Origin: Gillisella vitis | Lineage (GTDB): Bacteria; Pseudomonadota; Alphaproteobacteria; Rhizobiales; Rhizobiaceae | NCBI GenBank assembly: GCA_009744235.1 | Contig: WPHV01000004.1 | Location: 248,001 to 312,000, forward strand | Reading direction: 5' to 3' | Length of the DNA: 64,000 nucleotides | Part shown: in pieces, positions 45,154-55,131 of the stretch | How positions within the stretch are numbered: position 1 is the first letter of the stretch | How the letters are laid out: every line of letters starts with the position of its first letter | The notes under the pieces: model-generated | What the model was told of the DNA's origin: nothing | What the model saw: only the letters and a program-made list of their open reading frames with translations | Databases searched by the model: none | Position numbers and translations under genes: made by a program

Positions 45154-46770
45154 TCAGTGCCGGAAGTGACGCACGCCAGTAAAGACCATGGCGACGCCGT
45201 GCTCGTCGGCGGCAGCAATCACCTCGGCATCGCGCATGGAACCGCCCGGCTGGATCACCGCCGTCGCACCGGCGGCAATTGCAGCCAGCAATCCATCGGC
45301 AAAGGGATAGAAGGCTTCGGAGGCAACGGCAGAGCCACGGGTCAGCGGCTCGGCAAGCCCCATGGCCTTGGCCGCGTCCTCGGCTTTCATCGCGGCGATC
45401 CGGGCGGAATCCAGCCGGCTCATCTGGCCCGCGCCAATGCCGACCGCCTGGCCGTCCTTGGCATAAATGACAGCGTTGGATTTCACATGCTTGGCGATCT
45501 TGAAGGCCAGTTTCATGTCTTCCAGCTCGGCTGCGGTCGGCGCGCGCTTGGTGACGACCTTGAGGTCCAGATCTTCCACCACCAGATTGTCACGGCTTTG
45601 CACCAGCAGGCCACCCGATACCGTCTTGGCCGTCAGGCCTGGCGCACGTGGGTCGGCCAGACCGCCGGTGGTCAACAGCCGCAGATTGGCCTTGCGGGCA
45701 ATGATGGCCTTTGCCTCGTCCGTGACATCAGGGGCGATGATCACTTCGGTAAACAGCTTGACGATTTCTTCGGCGGTTTCAGCGTCCAGAGTCTGGTTCA
45801 GCGCGATAATGCCGCCGAAAGCCGAAACGCTGTCGCAGCCCAGTGCCCGGCGATAGGCATCGGCGAGCGTCTTGCCGACCGCGACACCGCATGGATTGGC
45901 GTGTTTGATGATGGCGCAGGCCGGGCCGTTTTCGGGCAGAAATTCCGAGACCAGCTCGAAGGCGGCATCGGTATCGTTGATATTGTTATAGGAAAGCTGC
46001 TTGCCCTGCAAAAGCGTGGCAGTGGCGACGCCCGGACGCTGATCGCCATTGACGTAGAAACCGGCTTTCTGGTGCGGGTTTTCTCCATAGCGCATTTCCT
46101 CGCGCAGGCTGCCGCCGATCACCCGATTGCGCGGCGTCTCGATAGCAAGCGCCTCGGCAAACCAGTTGGAAATCGTTGCGTCATAAGCGGCGGTGCGGGC
46201 ATAGGCGCGGGCGGCAAATTGCTGGCGCAGCGCATAAGGCGTATGGCAACCGCCAGCTTTGAGGGCTTCCAGAAGCTGGGCATAATCGGCAGGGTCCGTC
46301 ACCACGGTGACATAGGCGTGGTTCTTGGCGGAAGCGCGGATCATCGCCGGGCCACCGATATCGATATTTTCGACCGTGGTCGGATAATCGCCGCCCGCTG
46401 CCAGAACGGCCTCGAACGGGTAAAGGTTGATGACGGCGAGATCGATGGCCTCGATCTTGTGCGCCTGCATGGCCTTCACATGGTCTTCATCGTCGCGGAT
46501 GGCAAGCAGACCGCCATGCACGGAAGGATGCAGGGTCTTGACCCGGCCATCCATGATTTCCGGAAAGCCGGTCACGTCTGACACGTCGGTTGCGGGCAGG
46601 CCTGCCTCGATCAGCGCCTTGTAGGTGCCGCCGGTTGACAGCAGCCGCACGCCCATATCGTTCAAGGCCCGGGCAAGATCGACAATGCCGCTCTTGTCGA
46701 ACACAGACAGCAGGGCGGTGCGAATCTGCACTCTGTCTGGAACAGGGATTTTCTTCGAGACAACAGCCAT
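45154..46770 (-). CDS. purH: Bifunctional AICAR transformylase / IMP cyclohydrolase
   Basis: A 538-residue PurH doing the last two steps of purine synthesis. N-terminal cyclohydrolase: [40 protein letters not shown]-terminal transformylase: [49 protein letters not shown] and [12 protein letters not shown] at the end. Start at 46770 with GGAG nine bases upstream. The heparinase-like gene lies upstream, same strand. Confidence 0.97.
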   Translation of the reverse strand: MAVVSKKIPVPDRVQIRTALLSVFDKSGIVDLARALNDMGVRLLSTGGTYKALIEAGLPATDVSDVTGFPEIMDGRVKTLHPSVHGGLLAIRDDEDHVKAMQAHKIEAIDLAVINLYPFEAVLAAGGDYPTTVENIDIGGPAMIRASAKNHAYVTVVTDPADYAQLLEALKAGGCHTPYALRQQFAARAYARTAAYDATISNWFAEALAIETPRNRVIGGSLREEMRYGENPHQKAGFYVNGDQRPGVATATLLQGKQLSYNNINDTDAAFELVSEFLPENGPACAIIKHANPCGVAVGKTLADAYRRALGCDSVSAFGGIIALNQTLDAETAEEIVKLFTEVIIAPDVTDEAKAIIARKANLRLLTTGGLADPRAPGLTAKTVSGGLLVQSRDNLVVEDLDLKVVTKRAPTAAELEDMKLAFKIAKHVKSNAVIYAKDGQAVGIGAGQMSRLDSARIAAMKAEDAAKAMGLAEPLTRGSAVASEAFYPFADGLLAAIAAGATAVIQPGGSMRDAEVIAAADEHGVAMVFTGVRHFRH

Positions 46771-46922
46771 GGCCTTCACTCCGAAAGAGCAATTCCTGGA
46801 TGGACTTCAAAAGCATCCCAGAGGTGGAATTGCGTGAACAAAAATAACCGAGACAGCCCGCAGACCGGCGGCAAGCATGATGCCTGCCCGCCTAGCACAG
46901 CATATTGCCAGAGGAAACAGCC

Positions 46923-48599
46923 TTATCCCAGCTTTGAAAAAAACCACCAGATTTCCGGCGTTTCCAGGACAAGCTCGATCTGCTCGGAAGCCTGAATGCC
47001 GGACAGGCCCGCGAAAAACACGTCCTCGGCAATGACAGGAAAGCCGGTCGGAGAGGAAAACATCCAGGTCTCGCTACCGCCATTGGCCACCAGCCGGATG
47101 TTATGGTCATCCTCCTGAGTGAGGCGCACCGAGGGGTGAATGTGAAAACGGATGATGACCCCGCCCTTCGGCATATCGGCCAGCGGCTGTTCCTTGTCCG
47201 AGAGCAGCCGGTCATGCCCCACCAGCTTGGTGCCTGCCGCATTAAGGCGCAGATCCCGCTCGTGCAGAATGCCGAACCCCCTGAGATAGCCGTCATGGCG
47301 GGCCGTCAGATGGTCGCTGCCATCGTCACCGGCGCGGCGCATCACCTCCACCGAAGAGACGCCGCCGACAATGATCGGTCCCAAAAACCGCGAGGTCGAG
47401 ATACGGAAGGAGGATTGATCGGCGATGACAAGGGTCGAATGGGCCGCCGTTGCCCGCGCCATCTGCCGGTATCGCTCTCCGGCAAAACGCGGTGTGCCGG
47501 AATTGACCACCAACCGATGGCGCCCGCAAGACAGTTCGAACGACAGGCAACCCGCATGGGCGGTGCGGCTGAGATCGCCTTTCGCAGGCACGCCGGTATC
47601 GACGAGAACGACGGCACCGCCTGCCGCCAGCCGTTGGTAATGGCTGTGCGGCAAGGCCCGGAATGGCTGGCCGCCGCTTTCGTCATAGCGCAGCACCGAC
47701 ATCAGATCATTGGCAAGCGTTGCCGTGGCGCCATTGAATAGTGCCAGATCGCCATTGCTGTGGCGAAAGAACCTTATGGCGGGAAACATCCGGTCGATGG
47801 TGGAAATCAGCTTGATCGGCACGTCATGACCGAGATTGACATAGGTCTGCCGCAGCGGCAGCAAATCGAACAGGATGTCGAGTGCTGCCTGCGGATTGCG
47901 GGAGATATGCCCGCCATCGGCCAATACCTGCCGCTCCAGTTCCAGGTCGAGGAAATGGGCTGCCTTGCGGATCTGGCGCGCCGAGGCCGACATGGCAATC
48001 GAGGCCATCGCCAAAGCGATACGCAGTCTCAGCCGGTCCACTCCGTCAGGGGCAAGGTCGGCGCTCAGTCCGGCATAGGCAACCTGACGGCTGAGGCTTT
48101 TCAGGAAACGCCGGTAAAAGCTGCTCTCGCAATCCTGAAGGACGACCGGCGAATGGGACAACCAGGCAATGATCCTCTGTCCCAGTACCCCAGCCTCCCA
48201 GCCGATCCCGACCCGCTTGCCGTTCAACTTGATCCAGCTATCGACAATGGCGCGCGCATGGGCCGATGCTTCCGGCGTCTTGTTGGCGCGGATATGCCGA
48301 AGCCAGGAAAAGGAATGGAGCCTGGCGGCAAAGACCTGCGACGGCAGTTCCAGGGTGAAGGGCGAGGCGCGTCCGCATTCCAGCAAGCGTCCCGCGAGTG
48401 GAAAGCGTCCCTCGAAAATCTCTGTCGCCACATGGGAATCCACCACCCGCAGATCGGTCGGCGCCACCAGAAGGCGAACCTGCCGACGATGCAGCCGCGA
48501 AAAAGCAGCACGTACGGGCAACCAGCCGCGCCGCTTCCATCGCCGCCAGCCTTCGCGGACGTAGAGCACCGGCAAACTCTGGCCCTGTCTCTGTGGCAT
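46923..48599 (-). CDS. Heparinase II/III-family protein
   Basis: A 558-residue protein. The N-terminal half is a helical toroid typical of polysaccharide lyases; the C-terminal beta-sandwich carries the heparinase II/III domain (HAGCLSFELSCGRHRLVVNSGTP, AHSTLVIADQSS). No signal peptide, so a cytoplasmic or cell-envelope sugar role is not clear. Between rsmB and purH it is a standing neighbour in rhizobia, as far as I recall. Start 48599 follows GGAATG; a TTG at 48620 is an alternative. Confidence 0.85.
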   Translation of the reverse strand: MPQRQGQSLPVLYVREGWRRWKRRGWLPVRAAFSRLHRRQVRLLVAPTDLRVVDSHVATEIFEGRFPLAGRLLECGRASPFTLELPSQVFAARLHSFSWLRHIRANKTPEASAHARAIVDSWIKLNGKRVGIGWEAGVLGQRIIAWLSHSPVVLQDCESSFYRRFLKSLSRQVAYAGLSADLAPDGVDRLRLRIALAMASIAMSASARQIRKAAHFLDLELERQVLADGGHISRNPQAALDILFDLLPLRQTYVNLGHDVPIKLISTIDRMFPAIRFFRHSNGDLALFNGATATLANDLMSVLRYDESGGQPFRALPHSHYQRLAAGGAVVLVDTGVPAKGDLSRTAHAGCLSFELSCGRHRLVVNSGTPRFAGERYRQMARATAAHSTLVIADQSSFRISTSRFLGPIIVGGVSSVEVMRRAGDDGSDHLTARHDGYLRGFGILHERDLRLNAAGTKLVGHDRLLSDKEQPLADMPKGGVIIRFHIHPSVRLTQEDDHNIRLVANGGSETWMFSSPTGFPVIAEDVFFAGLSGIQASEQIELVLETPEIWWFFSKLG

Positions 48600-48713
48600 T
48601 CGACATTCCGTTGCGCGCAATCCCGCTTTGGCCTTGCGCGATAAAAGTGTGAGGCTGACAAACCAAAATCGAAGGATGTCAGTTTATCAGCCGCCAATTA
48701 TGTAAAGATTTAT

Positions 48714-50177
48714 TTAAACCCGGCGTAAACGGCAGGCATAAAACCCATCCAACCCGCCCGCATGACTATCGCCGCCCGGTAACATAGCAGGCGTGGTGCG
48801 AAATTCGCCAAGCGGCGTGATCGCATCTTCCAGCCCCGGCCAGTCGGCAACCTGCATCGCAACCCGCTCCAGTTCCGGATGATCGGCCAGAACCCGGGCC
48901 ACGACGTCCTCGCCTTCCTGTGGGTCGAGCGAGCAATTGGAAAACACGATGGAGCCACCCGGCGCCAGCAACGTCACGGCGTGGCGCAGCAACCGTTCCT
49001 GCACGCCCGCCAGCTTGACGATATCCTGCGGACCCTTGGTGTAAAACACATCAGGGTGCCGGCGCGTCGTACCGGTCGAAGAGCAGGGCGCATCCAGCAG
49101 CACGGCGTCAAAGCCCGGATGGTCTTCGCCTAGCGTGAACTCCATCAGGTCCTGATGAACCAGTTGCGCTGAAAAACCCAACCGTTGCAAGTTGCCATCC
49201 AGCCGCTTCAGCCGGTTGGCCGATTGCTCGACCGCCGTCACCACCGCGCCCGCGGCAGCCAATTGCGCGGTCTTGCCGCCAGGGGCGGCACAGAGATCCA
49301 CGGCCCGCTTGCCTTCGATGGCCCCGAACATCCGCACGGGAAGAGCCGCCGCCGCGTCCTGAACCCACCAGGCGCCCTCCTCAAAACCGGGAAGCGCTGA
49401 AACCGCACCGGCAAAGCTTGCCAGCCGGATGCTACCGGTCGGCAAAACTACGCCATTGAGCTTTTCGGCCCAAAGTGCAGGGTCGGCCTTGACGGTCAGG
49501 TCGATGGCAGCCGGGGTCAATTGGGCCTGCGCGATCCGCCGCGCTTCCTCCTCCCCATAGACTGCAATCAACCGTTCGAAGAACCAGTCGGGCATGCAGA
49601 TGACATCTTCGACATCCGCCAAGAGTGCCTGTTTTTCACGGCCCAGCCTGCGCAAAACGGCATTGACCAGCTTGGCGAACCGGCGGCTGCGCGGATCGCG
49701 ATTGGCCTGCTCGACGGCAAGATCGACGGCGGAATGATCGGGGACATCAAGGTAGACCATTTGCGCGGCGGCAACGATCAGCGAATGATAAAGCGCGCGC
49801 GCACCGTCGGGCAAAGGCGCGTCCAGCAGCCGGGCCAGCATGGCCTCGATGCGGGGCAGAAAGCGTAAGGAGGTGTTGAGAATAGCGCGCACCAGACCAC
49901 GATCGGCCTCCGACAGGGCGGCATAGGCCGGATTGCCGTGGTCGCCATCCATCATGCCATCCAGCGAGGTCTTGCGGTCGATCACCGCTGCCAGAAGGCG
50001 GCTCGCGGCCATGCGCGCTTCCAGCCCCGGCTTGTCGTCATACGCTGGCCTGCGGGGTCTGTCGGACTTGTGCCTGGATTGGCCATCCTGTTTGCCAATG
50101 GTCCCAAGGCTGGACTCCCGATGGCCGGAGGATGATTTATCGGTTGGAGGTTTGCCGCGTCTTTCGTTCAATTCCAT
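48714..50177 (-). CDS. RsmB/Sun-family rRNA cytosine-C5 methyltransferase
   Basis: A 487-residue protein: charged, disordered N-terminus (1-55), NusB-like RNA-binding domain (about 56-170) and a Rossmann methyltransferase with [15 protein letters not shown] (SAM site), [20 protein letters not shown] (catalytic Cys in the PCSSTG motif) and [17 protein letters not shown] (second Cys). It probably makes m5C967 in 16S rRNA. The ATG has AAGGGA upstream and overlaps the htpX 3' end by 10 bases. Confidence 0.93.
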   Translation of the reverse strand: MELNERRGKPPTDKSSSGHRESSLGTIGKQDGQSRHKSDRPRRPAYDDKPGLEARMAASRLLAAVIDRKTSLDGMMDGDHGNPAYAALSEADRGLVRAILNTSLRFLPRIEAMLARLLDAPLPDGARALYHSLIVAAAQMVYLDVPDHSAVDLAVEQANRDPRSRRFAKLVNAVLRRLGREKQALLADVEDVICMPDWFFERLIAVYGEEEARRIAQAQLTPAAIDLTVKADPALWAEKLNGVVLPTGSIRLASFAGAVSALPGFEEGAWWVQDAAAALPVRMFGAIEGKRAVDLCAAPGGKTAQLAAAGAVVTAVEQSANRLKRLDGNLQRLGFSAQLVHQDLMEFTLGEDHPGFDAVLLDAPCSSTGTTRRHPDVFYTKGPQDIVKLAGVQERLLRHAVTLLAPGGSIVFSNCSLDPQEGEDVVARVLADHPELERVAMQVADWPGLEDAITPLGEFRTTPAMLPGGDSHAGGLDGFYACRLRRV

Positions 50178-51196
50178 GGTCCCTTCGGGGCGTCATTATC
50201 CTTGCCGCGCCGCCCGATTTTGGGAACGGAGCGCGTGCTTGCGCCTCCCTTAACACCCCAGGGATCATCCGTCGATCTTTCCGCACTGCTGCCCCAGGGG
50301 CCTGAAGCCGCAGGCTTGCTGTGCTGCGGGCGGTAGACATTTTCCTGACGCGCACCCATCTCCTGCGCCAGGGCTTGCAGCGCCGCGATCCGGTTGCCAG
50401 TATCTGGATGGGTGGAAAACAGGCTGTCCATTTTCTGGCCCGACAAGGGATTGATGATGAACATATGCGCTGTGGCCGGATTGCGCTCGGCCTGATAATT
50501 GGGCTGGTGAGCGCCGGCGATTTTTGCCAGTGCCGAAGCCAGCCATAGCGGATTGCCGCAGATTTCCGCGCCACGCCGGTCAGCGGCATATTCGCGGGTT
50601 CGGCTGATGGCCATCTGCACCAGCATAGCGGCAAAGGGCGCAACGATCATCGCCACGAGCGGACCAATAATGCCGCCGCCATTGCCGTTTTCGTCGCGGC
50701 GACCACCGAAGAAGAAGGCAAAATTGCCTAGCATCGAAATCGCCCCGGCCAGCGTCGCGGTAATCGTCATGGTCAAGGTGTCGCGGTGCTCGACATGTGC
50801 AAGCTCATGGGCCATGACGCCTGCCACTTCTTCCGGCGTCAAGGCCTGCAGCAGACCCGTCGAGGCGGCAACGGCAGCGTTTTGCGGATTGCGGCCCGTG
50901 GCAAAGGCATTGGGCTGCGGATTGTCGAAAATATAGACCTTGGGCATCGGCAGACCGGCATTTTGGGTGAGACCACGGACAATCTCATAAAATTCCGGCG
51001 CATTGCGCGGATCGACCTCCTGGGCGTGATAGGCCGAGAGAACCATCCGGTCGGAATTCCAGTAGGAAAACAGGTTCATCGCACCGGCGATGACCAGCGC
51101 GATCATCATCCCGCCCTTGCCGCCGATCAGGAAGCCGACGCCCATGAACAGGGCGGTCATGAAAGCCAGAAGCATGGCGGTGCGCATGATATTCAT
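50168..51196 (-). CDS. htpX: Membrane zinc metalloprotease HtpX
   Basis: A 342-residue M48B protease. Two N-terminal and two central membrane helices, [14 protein letters not shown] zinc motif, and [15 protein letters not shown] with the third ligand. It degrades damaged membrane proteins. The C-terminal tail (about 295-342) is long and polar. Start 51196 has GGAG seven bases upstream. It is the first gene of htpX-rsmB. Confidence 0.95.
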   Translation of the reverse strand: MNIMRTAMLLAFMTALFMGVGFLIGGKGGMMIALVIAGAMNLFSYWNSDRMVLSAYHAQEVDPRNAPEFYEIVRGLTQNAGLPMPKVYIFDNPQPNAFATGRNPQNAAVAASTGLLQALTPEEVAGVMAHELAHVEHRDTLTMTITATLAGAISMLGNFAFFFGGRRDENGNGGGIIGPLVAMIVAPFAAMLVQMAISRTREYAADRRGAEICGNPLWLASALAKIAGAHQPNYQAERNPATAHMFIINPLSGQKMDSLFSTHPDTGNRIAALQALAQEMGARQENVYRPQHSKPAASGPWGSSAERSTDDPWGVKGGASTRSVPKIGRRGKDNDAPKGPWN

Positions 51197-51305
51197 CGGG
51201 TGCTCCAAAAGGGTCCGGCAGCGGAGAGGGTTTTCCAGCTCGCTGCGATGTCCTACATATGTAAAGACCATCGATCATTTTCAATTGCTACAGGATGGAT
51301 GCCGA

Positions 51306-51536
51306 ATGGACGAGCACCAGAACACCCAACAAGATTCCGGCACCGCCAACAGTGCTGGCACCGAAGCCGCACTGAAAACGCTGTCGCCTGCCGCAGCCCG
51401 CGCGCTGGCCGAAGCCGAGGAGCGCCGCAAGGCCGAGCAGGCCCAAAAGCCCGCACCGGAAGTTGGCGGACGCGGCGGCGCGGACCCGGCCCGGTTCGGC
51501 GATTGGGAAATCAACGGCCGCGCCATCGATTTCTAG
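51306..51536 (+). CDS. DUF1674 / SdhAF4-like protein
   Basis: A 76-residue protein with a flexible Ala/Glu/Lys-rich N-terminus and the diagnostic C-terminal GGADPARFGDWEINGRAIDF. This is the DUF1674 family, related to the mitochondrial succinate dehydrogenase assembly factor 4, which helps flavinate or protect SdhA. AGGATGG precedes the ATG. It is divergent from htpX. Confidence 0.9.
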   Translation: MDEHQNTQQDSGTANSAGTEAALKTLSPAAARALAEAEERRKAEQAQKPAPEVGGRGGADPARFGDWEINGRAIDF

Positions 51537-51720
51537 TGTCTGTCAGGTTCAGATTGAACCAGCCAGACGACAGGCCCGGCTGGGCAACGAAAGCCCCTGC
51601 CCTCCAATGGCCGTTTTCCTCTCGTAATCACGTCTCGGTGAAAGCTTGTTTTACCATGAAACCTTTTGCCCTGTGCGACGTTCATGCCAGCGGAACTCAG
51701 GAAATGTTCAGAGGAACTCC

Positions 51721-51948
51721 ATGAAGAAAATTTTTCTTGCTTCGGTTTTTGCTGTTGCGGCGATGGCCGGCAGTATCATTCCGGCTTACGCGCAATCGGG
51801 CATGATGCCTCCACCGGACGAGCGCCGTGGCCCGCCGCCGCGCCATATGCACCGTCCGCCACCGCCGCCGCCGCAGTGCAAGGTTCGCAAAGTGGTGCGC
51901 TGGCACCATGGTGAGAAAATCGTCAAAAGGGTGCGGGTCTGCCGTTAA
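51721..51948 (+). CDS. Small secreted Pro/His-rich protein
   Basis: A 75-residue protein: signal peptide (1-25, cleavage after AYA), then MMPPPDERRGPPPRHMHRPPPPPPQ and a basic tail CKVRKVVRWHHGEKIVKRVRVCR with two cysteines that could form a disulfide. The His/Pro content suggests metal binding or periplasmic structural use; this is inference. GAGGAA lies before the ATG. A terminator follows. Confidence 0.8.
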   Translation: MKKIFLASVFAVAAMAGSIIPAYAQSGMMPPPDERRGPPPRHMHRPPPPPPQCKVRKVVRWHHGEKIVKRVRVCR

Positions 51949-52001
51949 TGGCATGACGCATACCAATGCTGTATAATTGCCGCAATCAACAGTGATTGTT
52001 C

Positions 52002-52046
52002 AAGCTGAGGCCTGCACGTGGATAGCACGTGCGGGCCTCAGTTTTA
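52002..52046 (+). terminator. Intrinsic terminator after the small secreted protein
   Basis: Stem CTGAGGCCTGCACGTG/CACGTGCGGGCCTCAG with one imperfect pair, then TTTTATT. About 55 bases after the stop. Confidence 0.88.
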
Positions 52047-52231
52047 TTGAGAAGCCTACACTTTTCTCTGCTGTACTGTTCGCTTCGATGCAAATCGGTT
52101 AGATTGGCGTGATCGTCTGGGTTTCGCGTCGTCTATCGGGAAAAGCTGAAACGGATTTCCTCGTCCGGATATAAAGCCGGGATAGACCGCAAAGAGACAG
52201 GCAAAGAGACAGAGGCACGATCAAGACAGCG

Positions 52232-53707
52232 ATGACACCCCACTCTTTCGCACGCAGGCGTCTAGCCACTCGAACACTGTCGTGCGGGACAATCGCAATC
52301 CTGTGTGCCATGGCCCTGTCCTCTGCGAAGGCCCAGCAAGTGCCGGCCCCGGATAGTCCAGCCTCGACGCAGCCCCAGACACTCCCGCAAGGCCCCAGCA
52401 ACATCGCCCCGGCTGCAAGTCCCGAAGCTTCGAGCCAGACGAGCCCTGACGATCCCGCCGGTGCTTTGCGGGCCAAGCGTGAGGACGTTTCCCGTCAGTT
52501 GCAGGATCTGTCCCAATCCATGCAGCTTTCCTCGGAAAAGTCCGAGGAGCTACGCAAGAGCATTGATGCGCTGGACAAAAGCAGCACCAGCCTGCGCCAG
52601 GCGCTGATCGATTCTGCCGCACGCCGCAAGGATCTGGAACAAAAGATCGCCGATGGTGAGAAGAAGCTGGCGGACTACGGTGTCCGGCAAGACGTCATCC
52701 ACAAATCCTTCCGGGCGCGGCGCGCCGTGCTGGCCGAGGTGCTGGGCGCTCTGGAGCGCATGGGCCGCAATCCGCCGCCAGCTCTGCTGGTCACGCCGGA
52801 AGATGCCTTGGGGGCGGTGCGCACCGCCATTCTGCTTGGCGCTGTCGTGCCTGGGATGCGCAAGGAAACCGAAAAGCTTGCCGATGACTTGCAGGAACTG
52901 ACCAACCTGCGCAAGGCCAGCATCGATGAGCGCGAAAAAACGGTTGCCAGCCTGAAAAGCCGCCAGGAAGAAGAAGCCCGGATGGACATGCTTCTGGCTG
53001 AAAACGCCCGGCTGAGCCAGCAAAACAACGCCCAACTGCAAGAAGAACTGGCGCGCTCACAGGAGCTTGCGCAGAAATCCTCGTCGCTCCAGGGCCTGAT
53101 CGGCAGCCTGGAAAACGAGATCGCCTCTGTGCGCCAAGCCACCGACCAGGCAAAGCTGGAAGAGGAAAAGCGCCGTCAGATGACCGACGCGCAACGGGAT
53201 CAGGCGCGCCTTGAGGCCCAGACCACGCCGCCCGATAAAAACCGCATTGCCCCGGCATTTTCCTTTGAAGAGTTGAAGGCGAAGCTGGAACTTCCGGCTG
53301 TGGGCGATGTATTGCGGCAATTCGGCGATCCCGACGGCACCGGTCACGAGGCCAAGGGAATTGTGCTTGCCACAGCGCCCGCAGCCGTGGTGATTGCGCC
53401 CGCCGACGGCACGGTGGTGTATGCGGGACAGTTCCGCAGTTACGGGAAAATGGCCATCCTCAACACAGGCAACGGATATCACATAGTTTTGTCCGGCATG
53501 GACCGTGTCAACGTGCATGCCGGACAATTCGTGCTGTCCGGCGAGCCGATTGGTGCTATGGGTGAAAAGAGAGTCGTCAGCGCAGCTGCTTTCGCGCTGG
53601 AAACAGATCGCCCAACCCTTTACATAGAATTCAGAAAAGACGGTAACTCGGTTGATTCCCGACCATGGTGGGCGAAGGACGCCGGAAAGGTTCGCAATGA
53701 TACGTAG
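52232..53707 (+). CDS. EnvC-like murein hydrolase activator, M23 domain
   Basis: A 491-residue periplasmic protein: signal peptide (1-34), a long coiled coil (about 65-340) and a C-terminal LytM/M23 domain. The zinc ligands are not conserved: the usual HxH near the end is YIEF in TLYIEFRKDG. EnvC proteins with such degenerate domains activate amidases at division and do not cut themselves. Downstream ctpA overlaps by 11 bases. In relatives it normally follows rlmH, which here is 24 kb away. Confidence 0.88.
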   Translation: MTPHSFARRRLATRTLSCGTIAILCAMALSSAKAQQVPAPDSPASTQPQTLPQGPSNIAPAASPEASSQTSPDDPAGALRAKREDVSRQLQDLSQSMQLSSEKSEELRKSIDALDKSSTSLRQALIDSAARRKDLEQKIADGEKKLADYGVRQDVIHKSFRARRAVLAEVLGALERMGRNPPPALLVTPEDALGAVRTAILLGAVVPGMRKETEKLADDLQELTNLRKASIDEREKTVASLKSRQEEEARMDMLLAENARLSQQNNAQLQEELARSQELAQKSSSLQGLIGSLENEIASVRQATDQAKLEEEKRRQMTDAQRDQARLEAQTTPPDKNRIAPAFSFEELKAKLELPAVGDVLRQFGDPDGTGHEAKGIVLATAPAAVVIAPADGTVVYAGQFRSYGKMAILNTGNGYHIVLSGMDRVNVHAGQFVLSGEPIGAMGEKRVVSAAAFALETDRPTLYIEFRKDGNSVDSRPWWAKDAGKVRNDT

Positions 53708-55031
53708 GGCTTCTATAATGCTGGTTGGCGCGCTGATGGGCGCGACGGCGATGAGCGTTGTTTATTCGGCTGGCGTTCCTGCCGAGGCGGCAGGCAATTC
53801 CACTTACAAGGAACTGGCGATTTTTGGAGACGTGTTCGAGCGTGTCCGCGCTCAGTATGTCACGCCTCCCGACGAGAAAAAGCTGGTCGAAGCCGCCATC
53901 AATGGCATGTTGAGCTCTCTCGATCCCCATTCCAGCTACATGAACGCTCAGGAAGCGGCGGACATGCAGACCCAGACCAAGGGTGAATTCGGTGGCATCG
54001 GCATCGAAGTGACGATGGAAAACGACCTGGTCAAGGTCATTACCCCCATCGACGACACACCCGGCGCCAAGGCCGGCATTCTGGCCGGCGACATGATCTC
54101 CGAGATCAATGGTACCCCCGTGCGCGGCATGCAGCTCAATGACGCCGTTGAAAAGATGCGTGGCGCGGTCAATACCCCGATCAAGCTGACCATTTTGCGC
54201 AAGGGCGCCGACAAGCCGATCGAGCTCAGCGTCATGCGCGAAATCATCCCGATCCGCGCCGTCAAGTCTCGCGTCGATGGCGATGTGGGCTATGTCAGGG
54301 TGATCTCGTTTACCGAAAAGACCTATGACGATCTGGAAGCCGCGATCAACAAGATCAAGAAGGAAGTCCCCGCCGACAAGCTGAAGGGCTTCGTTCTCGA
54401 CCTGCGCCTCAATCCGGGCGGTCTGCTCGATCAGGCGATTTACGTCTCCGACGCCTTCCTGCAGAAGGGCGAAATCGTCTCCACCCGCTCACGCGATCCG
54501 GAAGACACCCGCCGCTTTAATGCCACCGCTGGCGATCTGACCGATGGCAAGCCGTTGATCGTGCTGGTCAATGGTGGCTCTGCCTCGGCATCTGAAATTG
54601 TCGCTGGCGCGCTTCAGGACCTGAAGCGGGCAACCGTGGTCGGCACCCGCAGCTTCGGCAAGGGCTCCGTTCAGACGATTATCCCGATGGGCGACAAGGG
54701 CGCGCTGCGCCTGACGACGGCGCTCTATTACACGCCATCCGGCAAGTCGATCCAGGGGACCGGCATCCATCCTGATATCAAGGTGGAAGAGCCGCTGCCC
54801 GCCGATCTGCAAGGCAAGCTGCGCACCGAGGGCGAATCCTCGCTGCCGGGCCATATCCAGGGCCAGAGCGAGACGGAAGAAGGCTCCGGCTCGGTTGCCT
54901 ACGTGCCGCCAGATCCGAAGGATGACGTGCAGCTCAACTACGCACTCGACCTGCTGCGTGGCGCCAAGACAGACCCGTCCTTCCCGCCGGACCCAAGCAA
55001 AGCCGTGCTGGAAAGCGCCAAGAAGAAGTAA
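53697..55031 (+). CDS. ctpA: S41-family C-terminal processing peptidase
   Basis: A 444-residue CtpA: signal peptide, PDZ domain (GIGIEVTMENDLVKVITPIDDTPGAKAGILAGD) and S41 protease with catalytic Ser in NGGSASASEIVAGAL and Lys in GTRSFGKGSVQT. It trims periplasmic proteins and murein hydrolases. The ATG overlaps the envC 3' end, with GGAAAGG upstream. Pairing with an EnvC-like protein fits control of peptidoglycan cutting. Confidence 0.95.
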   Translation: MIRRASIMLVGALMGATAMSVVYSAGVPAEAAGNSTYKELAIFGDVFERVRAQYVTPPDEKKLVEAAINGMLSSLDPHSSYMNAQEAADMQTQTKGEFGGIGIEVTMENDLVKVITPIDDTPGAKAGILAGDMISEINGTPVRGMQLNDAVEKMRGAVNTPIKLTILRKGADKPIELSVMREIIPIRAVKSRVDGDVGYVRVISFTEKTYDDLEAAINKIKKEVPADKLKGFVLDLRLNPGGLLDQAIYVSDAFLQKGEIVSTRSRDPEDTRRFNATAGDLTDGKPLIVLVNGGSASASEIVAGALQDLKRATVVGTRSFGKGSVQTIIPMGDKGALRLTTALYYTPSGKSIQGTGIHPDIKVEEPLPADLQGKLRTEGESSLPGHIQGQSETEEGSGSVAYVPPDPKDDVQLNYALDLLRGAKTDPSFPPDPSKAVLESAKKK

Positions 55032-55131
55032 GGATCGTTTTGACTGTCCTCGAAATGCCGGCCTTAGGGCCGGCATTTCTCGTTTATAGCGCCCTTCCCG
55101 TTGCACGCAGGCAAAGCTTGAACCGCATGAG

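Noticed and set aside
45136..46581. A 481-codon open frame on the plus strand
   Set aside because: Antisense to purH; the purH protein matches its family throughout.
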